6,597 nucleotides of DNA from Desulfobacteraceae bacterium. Lineage in GTDB: Bacteria; Desulfobacterota; Desulfobacteria; Desulfobacterales; Desulfosalsimonadaceae. A program made the translations under genes and the position numbers. The notes beneath the pieces were generated by a model, which had not been told where the DNA came from, did not search any database, and worked only from the letters and a program-made list of their open reading frames with translations. Positions 1 to 5,274 of this stretch are shown piece by piece (position 1 is the stretch's first letter; the number at the start of each line of letters is the position of its first letter). The DNA is taken from positions 1 to 6,597 of the forward strand of contig SLPT01000379.1 of the NCBI GenBank assembly GCA_007131845.1. Reading direction: 5' to 3'.

Positions 1-1542
1 CCAGTAATCCGTATACATTTGCCGCTCGTCTTTCCAGCGGGCTTTATCCCAGGGCCGAAACGGCTCGCAAACTGCCTGGATCCTGTCCAGGTGCCGGCTT
101 CCGCCTTCCTCCAACAGCAAACCGACTCTGACCCGGCGCAGCAGAAGATCCGTCAGATGCCGCACACCCCCGGTGTCCGCAGCCGCCGGAAGCTCCGCCC
201 AGAGGGTCCGGGTGCCGGGGATATAGACAAGGTCCTGTCCGGATGCCTTTTCCAGAATGGATCCGGCTTTATCACCGTAGCGGCCGTAGAGCCTGCGCAC
301 GGCGTTCGGCTCAAGATCGTTTCCTCCCGATTTTTGGGAAAAAGACGGGACGGTTACGGGTGCAAACGCCGGCGTTGAGGCCGAAGGCATTTTATTGACC
401 GGTAGAAAGGGCAGGGCGGCTTTTAATGCATCGGCGGCCAGGATGCGAAAGGTGGTCAGCTTGCCGCCGGTTACGGTAACGAGCCCCTTGTCCGTCCAGG
501 TGACATGTTCTCTGGATTCTTTCGACGGATCCACTGCCTCCTTTTCTGTCAGAACCGGACGAATGCCGGCAAAAGAAGCGATGCAGTTTGCCGGTGAAAT
601 GCGGGCTTCCGGAAAATAGGCATTGAGGCACTCCAGCATATAGCGGGCCTCGTCTTCCGTGGCGGTGATTTCGCCTTGTATGTCACTTCCATGGTCCAAA
701 TCGGTGGTTCCAAGGATCAGGGCCCCTTCCCAGGGGATGATAAAAAGAGGGCGGTTGTCATCCGGGTGGGCCAGGGTCACGGCGCGGGACAATGGAATGC
801 GTTCTGCCCCGATGACCAGGTGGCTCCCCCGCAGGGGCCGAAGATGCATACCGGGGCGGTGCGACGGATGCAGGGTTTCCGCCCAGGCGCCGGTGGCATT
901 GATTACGGCGCCGGTATTCAGAATGGCGGATTGGCCGGTTTCGGCATCTTTTGCCTCGATGCCTGAAACCGCTTCCTGCTCATCGCGGATGATCCGGTTG
1001 ACCGTACAGTAGTTAAGCGCCGTCCCGCCGGCGTCCACCGCCTCGTCAATGAGGCGCAGCACCAAGCGGGCGTCGTCGGTCTGCGCGTCCATGAACCTGA
1101 AGCCGCCGGCAAGCCCGGACTGCTCGATACCCGGCGCCAGGGAAGTAAAGGTTTTCGCATCGTAATAGGTATGGCGGCGCCTGCCGCCCATGATGTCATA
1201 GAGCGTCAGGCCTGCTGTCAGGGTGAGTCGTCCGGGGCCTTTTTTTTTGTATACGGGCAGAAGAAAGTCAAGTTCTTCAACCAGCCCGGGAGCCTCTGCA
1301 ATGAGGCGTTGGCGCTGGTGGACGGATTCCCATGTGAGGTGAAGCCGGCCCTGCTTCAGGTATCGCAGCCCACCGTGAACCAGCTTGGAGGATCGGCCGG
1401 AAGTCCCCCAGGCAAAGTCGTATTTTTCCAGCAGAAGGGTTTTCAGCCCCATGCGGACGGCTTCACGCAGAACCCCGGCGCCGGTGATACCCCCCCCGAT
1501 GATGATCAGATCCCAGGTTTTGTCCAAATCTTCAATGTTCAT
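1..1542 (-). CDS. glpD: FAD-dependent glycerol-3-phosphate dehydrogenase (GlpD family), 3' end cut by window edge
   Basis: Predicted flavoenzyme oxidising sn-glycerol 3-phosphate to dihydroxyacetone phosphate and passing electrons to quinone at the inner face of the membrane. The minus-strand frame is open from ATG 1542 to the left edge, giving 514 residues with no stop; GlpD proteins are usually about 500-560, so only the extreme C-terminus is missing. Visible motifs are the Rossmann FAD loop IIGGGITGAG (residues 14-23) with ribose-binding Glu39, the family block GTSGRSSKLVHGGLRYL (46-62), NATGAWA (215-221), GIRP with Arg328 at the substrate-site position, and GGKLTTFR (359-366). A C-terminal helical domain ends in a WD.ARW-type motif. 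The start is supported by AGGAAA seven bases upstream. The gene overlaps the end of the preceding AGPS-like gene by 11 nt, which suggests translational coupling. Oddities: the first GlpD signature is degenerate after the Gly loop (LREAVRMG instead of A.D...RG), and the gene carries G8 and A9 homopolymers. Family assignment is firm; exact physiological substrate is inferred. Confidence 0.93.
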   Translation of the reverse strand, partial: MNIEDLDKTWDLIIIGGGITGAGVLREAVRMGLKTLLLEKYDFAWGTSGRSSKLVHGGLRYLKQGRLHLTWESVHQRQRLIAEAPGLVEELDFLLPVYKKKGPGRLTLTAGLTLYDIMGGRRRHTYYDAKTFTSLAPGIEQSGLAGGFRFMDAQTDDARLVLRLIDEAVDAGGTALNYCTVNRIIRDEQEAVSGIEAKDAETGQSAILNTGAVINATGAWAETLHPSHRPGMHLRPLRGSHLVIGAERIPLSRAVTLAHPDDNRPLFIIPWEGALILGTTDLDHGSDIQGEITATEDEARYMLECLNAYFPEARISPANCIASFAGIRPVLTEKEAVDPSKESREHVTWTDKGLVTVTGGKLTTFRILAADALKAALPFLPVNKMPSASTPAFAPVTVPSFSQKSGGNDLEPNAVRRLYGRYGDKAGSILEKASGQDLVYIPGTRTLWAELPAAADTGGVRHLTDLLLRRVRVGLLLEEGGSRHLDRIQAVCEPFRPWDKARWKDERQMYTDYW

Positions 1543-3160
1543 GGCCGTCTTTCCTGTTGGCGGTATCAATGAGTTTGCCCGGATTCATGCGGTTTTCCGG
1601 GTCGGCAGCACGCAGAAGGCCGCGCAGAACGATCATGCCCGCTTCCCCTTTTTCCGCCGAAACATACGCTTTATGATCCGCTCCCACGCCGTGCTGATGG
1701 CTGATGGTGCCGCCGTTGTCAACAATGGCCCGGCTGGCGGCATCCTTGATCCGGCGCCACCGGAAAAAAGTCTCTTCCGGCGAATCGGCCAGTCGGAAGA
1801 CATAGGTCGTGTATATGCTCGACCCGGAGGAGTAGACGTGGGAGAGATGCGTAAACACATGCACCTTTTCGCCGATGTCGTCGAGTGCGCCGGAAATCGC
1901 GTTTTCCACGGCATTCATCGTGGGGGTGACCCGATCCCACGTGGTGGCCGTCTCCAGGGTGTCCACTGCGTAGCCCCGATCCCAGAGCGTGTTTCGAAGG
2001 TACGGTGCCCGGAAACGGTTTTTCCGCCAGGCATCTCCCATGGGACTCCCTGTCCAGATACCGCCGTTTTTCCGGATTATTTTGCGTGCCATGCGTTTTC
2101 CGGAGGAATAAAGCGTCGATGGGCCGATCAGTCCCATGAGCATCATGCACCAGTTGTTTTCGGAAAGCCCCCGAAGCCGGAGATAATGTTTCAGAAGGTT
2201 GATCTGCCGCTCGTGCCCGGCAAGAAACAGGTTGGTGTAGGTTTCCGAGGGATTGGACAGCCGGATCATGGACAGGGGCACATCGGAGTTGGCCAACCGG
2301 AACACCGCGGACAGGGCTGCCTCCCAGTCGGGAAAAAAGATGCCGTAGATGCGGTCGTTTTCCGGTATCCCGGAAATACGCACGGCAGCCCGGGTCAACA
2401 GCCCCATCCGGCCCTCGGATCCGAGTACCGCGTGCCGCAGATCAGGTCCGGCGGCCGATGCCGGGAAGGGCGGAAGCGACACCTTTCCGGCGGGCATGAT
2501 CATGGACCCGCCTGCAAAAAGGTGCTCGATCCGGCCGTAATACAGCGACTGCTGGCCGGCGGAACGCGTTACCACCCACCCGCCCAGCGTTGAATAATCA
2601 AAGGACTGGGGATAATGCCCCAGGGTGAAGCCATGGGGATGAAGCGCCTTTTCCAGCTCCGGCCCGGTGATGCCCGCCCCGAACTCCGCCAGCATGTTTT
2701 GCGGGTCCAGCCGGATCATTTTGTTCATTTTTTCCATGGAAAGAGAAAGGACCGGGGCACCGGATTCGGGAATATCGAGATGCCCCACGACGCTGGTTCC
2801 TCCGCCGTAGGGGATTACGGTCATCTGGTGCCGGTCCGCGAATTCGAAAACGTCTTCGGCTTCGCTGTCGGTGGCCGGCAAGGCCACGCCATCGGGAAAA
2901 GCGGAAAGGGTTCCGAAACGCATGGCGATCCAATCCGGCATGCTCTGGCCGTGGGCGTGTTCGAAGCGGGTTGCGGCATCAAAGGAGATGCATGGGTGGG
3001 ATTCGGTAACCCGGGATGCCGGAACCTTTTTCAGGATCGCTTCCAGGGGGGTGTTTTGAGCCGGCTTTGCCGGCCCTGCGAGGTTTTCAAGGATTTTTAA
3101 GGCGGAATCGGGCAGTTTGGCGTCGATAGCCGGGTCGCCCCAGCCGTTGTATCGTTTCAT
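1532..3160 (-). CDS. Alkyldihydroxyacetonephosphate synthase-like FAD-binding oxidase/transferase
   Basis: A 542-residue flavoprotein of the VAO/type-4 FAD-binding family, closest in pattern to alkyl-DHAP synthase, which swaps the acyl chain of acyl-DHAP for a fatty alcohol to form the ether bond. The N-terminus has the AGPS-like KRYNGWG (2-8). The PCMH-type FAD domain follows, with PYGGGTSVVGH (117-127), GAGITG (161-166), a GHYPQSFDYSTLGGW stretch (181-195) and GSEGRMG (247-253). The C-terminal cap contains MIRLSN with Arg300, SSIYTTYVFR with Tyr450, and SHQHGVGADH (487-496); these align with the AGPS active-site Arg, Tyr and His cluster as I remember them. The start ATG at 3160 has GGAG seven bases upstream. 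It is first in the operon, and its last codons contain the RBS and start of the glpD-type gene. Oddity: the His cluster reads H-Q-H rather than the H-H-H of animal AGPS. The tail NPGKL is more like GlcD/lactate dehydrogenase relatives, so a 2-hydroxyacid dehydrogenase role remains possible. No signal peptide is seen. Confidence 0.85.
   Translation of the reverse strand: MKRYNGWGDPAIDAKLPDSALKILENLAGPAKPAQNTPLEAILKKVPASRVTESHPCISFDAATRFEHAHGQSMPDWIAMRFGTLSAFPDGVALPATDSEAEDVFEFADRHQMTVIPYGGGTSVVGHLDIPESGAPVLSLSMEKMNKMIRLDPQNMLAEFGAGITGPELEKALHPHGFTLGHYPQSFDYSTLGGWVVTRSAGQQSLYYGRIEHLFAGGSMIMPAGKVSLPPFPASAAGPDLRHAVLGSEGRMGLLTRAAVRISGIPENDRIYGIFFPDWEAALSAVFRLANSDVPLSMIRLSNPSETYTNLFLAGHERQINLLKHYLRLRGLSENNWCMMLMGLIGPSTLYSSGKRMARKIIRKNGGIWTGSPMGDAWRKNRFRAPYLRNTLWDRGYAVDTLETATTWDRVTPTMNAVENAISGALDDIGEKVHVFTHLSHVYSSGSSIYTTYVFRLADSPEETFFRWRRIKDAASRAIVDNGGTISHQHGVGADHKAYVSAEKGEAGMIVLRGLLRAADPENRMNPGKLIDTANRKDGHEH
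1543..1555 (-). promoter_or_regulatory. RBS of glpD inside the upstream gene
   Basis: AGGAAA at 1555-1550 lies seven bases before ATG 1542, inside the last codons of the AGPS-like gene. The terminating ribosome reaches its stop (1534-1532) just past the glpD start, an arrangement that commonly couples translation of two genes. It supports ATG 1542 as the start; no other ATG lies close upstream in that frame. Confidence 0.6.
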
Positions 3161-3277
3161 GGGCCGTCTCCGTTGGGGGCCGGAATCATCCGCAATCCGG
3201 CCGGTTCTTCGGCAGAACGAAACAAAGCCTATTCCAAAGAAGCCTCTTTGCAGGACGCTTTTGTCTGCCGGGATGTC

Positions 3278-3305
3278 TTGACAGAATCGGTATGCATCTA
3301 ATAAT
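3278..3305 (+). promoter_or_regulatory. Sigma-70-like promoter reading toward azoR
   Basis: A perfect -35 hexamer TTGACA (3278-3283) is followed after 16 bases by AATAAT (3300-3305), a five-of-six match to TATAAT. The predicted transcript start is near 3312, which leaves a leader of about 265 nt before the azoR start. It sits in an AT-rich patch between divergent genes, where a promoter is expected. Motif match only; no experimental support. Confidence 0.55.
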
Positions 3306-3325
3306 TAGGATTAGTGTGTTGCCAA
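3298..3325 (-). promoter_or_regulatory. Candidate divergent promoter for the AGPS-glpD operon
   Basis: Read on the minus strand, TTGGCA (3325-3320, five of six) is followed after 16 bases by TATTAG (3303-3298, four of six). The -10 overlaps that of the rightward promoter, so the two could compete for polymerase. The predicted leader to ATG 3160 would be about 130 nt. The -10 match is weak, so this is a tentative call; another promoter in 3161-3300 cannot be excluded. Confidence 0.3.
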
Positions 3326-3346
3326 AGTATTTTTTCCAACTTAGAA

Positions 3347-3373
3347 TGTAGCATGCCATAATGGTATGCTACA
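3347..3373. promoter_or_regulatory. 27-bp near-perfect palindrome, possible operator or leader hairpin
   Basis: The arms T-GTAGCATGCCAT (3347-3359) and ATGGTATGCTAC-A (3361-3373) are reverse complements around a single central A at 3360, with one non-Watson-Crick position (G3355 opposite T3365, a G-U pair in RNA). It lies about 35 bp downstream of the predicted rightward start site and about 55 bp upstream of the predicted leftward one. As DNA it looks like a dimeric repressor operator of the TetR/GntR/MarR kind. As RNA it would form a 10-bp stem with a 5-nt loop. No T-run follows on either strand, so it is not an intrinsic terminator. The regulator is unknown, and no regulator gene lies in the window. 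Confidence 0.5.
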
Positions 3374-3482
3374 ACTACAAACGGAAAATGTCACCAATCG
3401 GCACTCCAAACATCGGTATGATGCTTTTTTCGAAAGGCTTCACAGCCTGGTTCCGGTTTGCCTGGGTCATCAAAAACAAAAG

Positions 3483-3491
3483 TGTTAAAAT
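3483..3491 (+). promoter_or_regulatory. Weak extended -10 element before azoR
   Basis: TGTTAAAAT at 3483-3491 reads as a TGn extended -10 with TAAAAT (five of six to TATAAT) and would start transcription near 3498, giving a leader of about 80 nt. No convincing -35 stands at the right distance. It is a secondary candidate that would avoid the long leader implied by the promoter at 3278-3305. Confidence 0.2.
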
Positions 3492-3577
3492 CGGTTCAAA
3501 GACCAAAATCACCCGGAACACCCGGAATCACCCTAAATCAAACGATGGATGACCCACACCATTGAGGAGGAAATTGG

Positions 3578-4207
3578 ATGAGCACGGTTTTTTATGTACA
3601 GGCTTCACCCAGGGGAACGGAATCGTTTTCCATTGCCGCTGCAAACGCCTTTATCGAATCGTACCGCAAAAAATCCCCTGATGATGAAATTATCACCATC
3701 AATGTGTTCGACAGGGATCTTCCGCCGTTCGACGGCAAGATTCTGGGCGCCAAGTACGCGATTCTTCATGGCAGGTCCCCTTCCGAAGATCAAAAAGAAG
3801 ACTGGGCAAAGGTGGAGTCTATCATCGAAGAGTTCAAGGCGGCCGATAAATATGTCTTTGCGGTGCCCATGTGGAACTTCGGCCTGCCCTACCGGTTCAA
3901 GCAGTACCTCGACATCCTCATCCAGCCGGGCTATACGTTTCAGTACTCCCCGGAAGAAGGCTACAAGGGGCTTTTGCCGGACCGTCCGGTTTTTGTCGCC
4001 TATGCCCGCGGGGGATCCTATCCCCGGGGCAGCGAGGTGGAGCATATGGATTTCCAGGTGCCATATTTCAAGACGCTGTTAAATTTTATCGGACTTCGGA
4101 AAATCGAACACGTCATCATCGACTCGACGCTGGGATCCCAGCAGGGCGCCGGCGCAAATCTTGACAACGCCATACGGAAGGCAACCGAAATTGCAGAAAA
4201 CTTCTAA
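3578..4207 (+). CDS. azoR: FMN-dependent NADH-azoreductase family protein (AzoR/AcpD-like)
   Basis: A 209-residue flavodoxin-fold oxidoreductase; family members are about 200 residues, cytosolic, homodimeric, and reduce quinones and azo or nitro compounds with NAD(P)H through FMN. The FMN phosphate loop is SPRGTESFS (10-18). PMWNFGLPYRFKQYLD (97-112) corresponds to the family P-M-Y/W-N-F flavin-binding segment. GYTFQYSPEEGYKGLL (118-133) and the ARGGSYPRGS loop (143-152) are also typical. The start ATG 3578 has a very strong AGGAGG (3565-3570) seven bases upstream, which predicts high translation. It is the first gene of a rightward operon, overlapped at its 3' end by the phosphatase gene. 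A predicted promoter and palindrome precede it, so controlled expression is plausible. The physiological substrate cannot be told from sequence; quinone detoxification is the common role. Confidence 0.88.
   Translation: MSTVFYVQASPRGTESFSIAAANAFIESYRKKSPDDEIITINVFDRDLPPFDGKILGAKYAILHGRSPSEDQKEDWAKVESIIEEFKAADKYVFAVPMWNFGLPYRFKQYLDILIQPGYTFQYSPEEGYKGLLPDRPVFVAYARGGSYPRGSEVEHMDFQVPYFKTLLNFIGLRKIEHVIIDSTLGSQQGAGANLDNAIRKATEIAENF
4176..4181 (+). promoter_or_regulatory. RBS that favours the TTG start of the phosphatase gene
   Basis: GGAAGG lies nine bases before TTG 4191, within the azoR coding sequence. It is the best Shine-Dalgarno-like match near the 5' end of the phosphatase frame. The alternative in-frame TTG at 4161 is preceded only by a weak AGGGCG-like stretch. 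This supports TTG 4191 as the start. Confidence 0.4.
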
Positions 4208-4967
4208 CCAGCAGTATCTCGACTTCGCGGTGGAAACCGCCTACCTGGCCGGACGCCTCACCCTGGGACACTTTCAGGGCAGCACGAAGCCTGAATTCAA
4301 ATCCGACGACACCCCGGTGACGGCGGCGGACCGGGAGGCCGAAACATTCATCCGGAGCCGGATCGAAAAGAAATACCCGGAACATGCCGTGATCGGAGAA
4401 GAATACGGGACGACAGACCCCGGAAAAGCATCCTGCCGATGGATCATCGATCCCATCGACGGCACGAAATCCTTCATCCACGGCGTACCGTTCTACGGCG
4501 TGCTCATCGGCCTTGAAATCGAGGAAAACGTGGAAGTGGGCGTGGTCTATTTCCCGGCCCTGGACCAGATGGTGGCCGCGGCCACGGGATGCGGGTGTCG
4601 GCTCAACGGCCGGCCCGTTCGCGTCTCGTCCGTAGCCACGCTTGAACGGGCCACCGTGGCTTTCACCGATGCGGGAAGCTTTGCGGAATACGGCCGCGGC
4701 GAGGCCTGGGAGAAGATCCAGCGGGCGTGCTGGTTCCGGGCCGGATGGGGAGATGCCTACGGCCACTGCCTGGTGGCCACGGGTCGGGTCGAGTTGATGC
4801 TGGATCCTGTCATGAATCTCTGGGACTGCGCGCCGTTCCCCCCGATTCTCAAGGAAGCGGGCGGTTTTTTCGGGGACTGGCAGGGGGCGCCCACAATTCA
4901 CGGCGGTGAAGCCCTGTCCACTACGCCGGCACTGCTTTCAGAGGTTCTTGAACTGATATCAGGATGA
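4191..4967 (+). CDS. Inositol monophosphatase-family phosphatase, histidinol-phosphatase (HisN)-like
   Basis: A Mg2+-dependent phosphomonoesterase of the inositol monophosphatase fold, 258 residues from the chosen start, which fits the family (about 250-270). Metal-binding motifs are intact: IGEEYG with Glu70 (68-73), WIIDPIDGTKSF with Asp87 and Asp90 (84-95), and NLWDCAP with Asp212 (209-215). The wording IDPIDGTKSFIHGVPFYG and the short length look most like bacterial HisN histidinol-phosphatases, step 8 of histidine synthesis, but inositol-1-phosphatase or 3'-phosphoadenosine-5'-phosphate (PAP) phosphatase activity cannot be excluded. No ATG lies near the N-terminus. TTG 4191 places the start just before the first family helix (YLDFAVETAYLAG) and has GGAAGG upstream, while TTG 4161 would add ten residues. 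The gene overlaps azoR by 17 nt, so it is probably co-translated. Its stop overlaps the convergent PII-like gene by 9 nt. Confidence 0.87.
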   Translation: MQKTSNQQYLDFAVETAYLAGRLTLGHFQGSTKPEFKSDDTPVTAADREAETFIRSRIEKKYPEHAVIGEEYGTTDPGKASCRWIIDPIDGTKSFIHGVPFYGVLIGLEIEENVEVGVVYFPALDQMVAAATGCGCRLNGRPVRVSSVATLERATVAFTDAGSFAEYGRGEAWEKIQRACWFRAGWGDAYGHCLVATGRVELMLDPVMNLWDCAPFPPILKEAGGFFGDWQGAPTIHGGEALSTTPALLSEVLELISG

Positions 4968-5264
4968 TTTTGCCCCCAAAGCCGCCTCCACGTGCATGAT
5001 AACAGCACGCAGATGTTGGCGCGACGACTTTTCCGTCCGGAAAGCTTCCAGGTCATCGAGAAGCGGGCCGGTTTTTTCGTCATCAACAAGCGCCTGAACC
5101 ACCGTAAAGTTTCCGGGATACACCTTGGATCCCATGTGCTTGCCGTCCTGCCCGCCTCCCTGGACCATGGGATAGGTCACGTAGTCGATAATCCCGTTTT
5201 CATCCAATATCTTGTCGATCCGGTCCGTGTACTCGAAGCGGAATGTGATGTGAACGAACTTCAT
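4959..5264 (-). CDS. Small PII-like transporter-associated protein
   Basis: A 101-residue cytosolic protein with no signal peptide or membrane segment. The pattern suggests a ferredoxin-like, PII-type fold: strand MKFVHITFRF, helix TDRIDKILDENG, strand DYVTYPMV, a glycine-rich loop GGGQDGKHMGSK (36-47) where PII proteins carry the T-loop, strand NFTVVQALVD, a second helix, and a final strand AVIMHVEAAL. It resembles the family I know as PG0541-type transporter-associated proteins, found beside RND permeases; that family name is from memory. AAAGGAG sits five bases before ATG 5264, and the gene begins 10 nt after the RND stop, so the two are one operon. A role sensing a ligand or metal (loop Asp40, His43) and modulating the pump is inference. 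Its 3' end overlaps the end of the opposing phosphatase gene. Confidence 0.8.
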   Translation of the reverse strand: MKFVHITFRFEYTDRIDKILDENGIIDYVTYPMVQGGGQDGKHMGSKVYPGNFTVVQALVDDEKTGPLLDDLEAFRTEKSSRQHLRAVIMHVEAALGAKSS

Positions 5265-5274
5265 GGAAACTCCT

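Larger units (their letters stand above)
3161..3577. other. Divergent intergenic region with no convincing gene
   Basis: A 417-bp region between the starts of two diverging transcription units. Its right part (about 3290-3560) is visibly more AT-rich than the flanking genes. Besides the promoters and palindrome listed separately, it holds a perfect 6-bp inverted repeat CAAAGA-AGCC-TCTTTG (3235-3250), a 5-bp stem GTTCT-TCGGC-AGAAC near 3204-3218, and two tandem copies of CACCCGGAA (3510-3527). The one open frame in it (3361-3552, 63 codons) has no ribosome binding site and no recognisable protein, so I treat the region as noncoding. I recognise no riboswitch class. Confidence 0.7.

Noticed and set aside
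1385..2593. A 402-codon open frame on the plus strand opposite the AGPS-like gene.
   Set aside because: It is antisense to a gene with clear conserved motifs, its translation is rich in Pro, Gly, Arg and His with no recognisable family, and it lacks a ribosome binding site. It is a shadow of GC-rich coding sequence.
3347..3373. The palindrome as an intrinsic terminator.
   Set aside because: No U-tract follows the stem on either strand, and no gene ends nearby that would need termination.
3510..3527. Tandem CACCCGGAA copies as the start of a repeat array.
   Set aside because: Only two exact copies exist with a partial third CACCC; too short and too few to call a CRISPR, iteron set or VNTR.
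3361..3552. A 63-codon frame in the divergent intergenic region, starting inside the palindrome.
   Set aside because: No Shine-Dalgarno sequence precedes the ATG, the product is Lys/Asn/Thr-rich without a recognisable motif, and the composition is that of AT-rich noncoding DNA.
4116..4901. A 261-codon minus-strand frame opposite the phosphatase.
   Set aside because: The phosphatase on the plus strand has all metal-binding motifs in order; the antisense product has no recognisable features.
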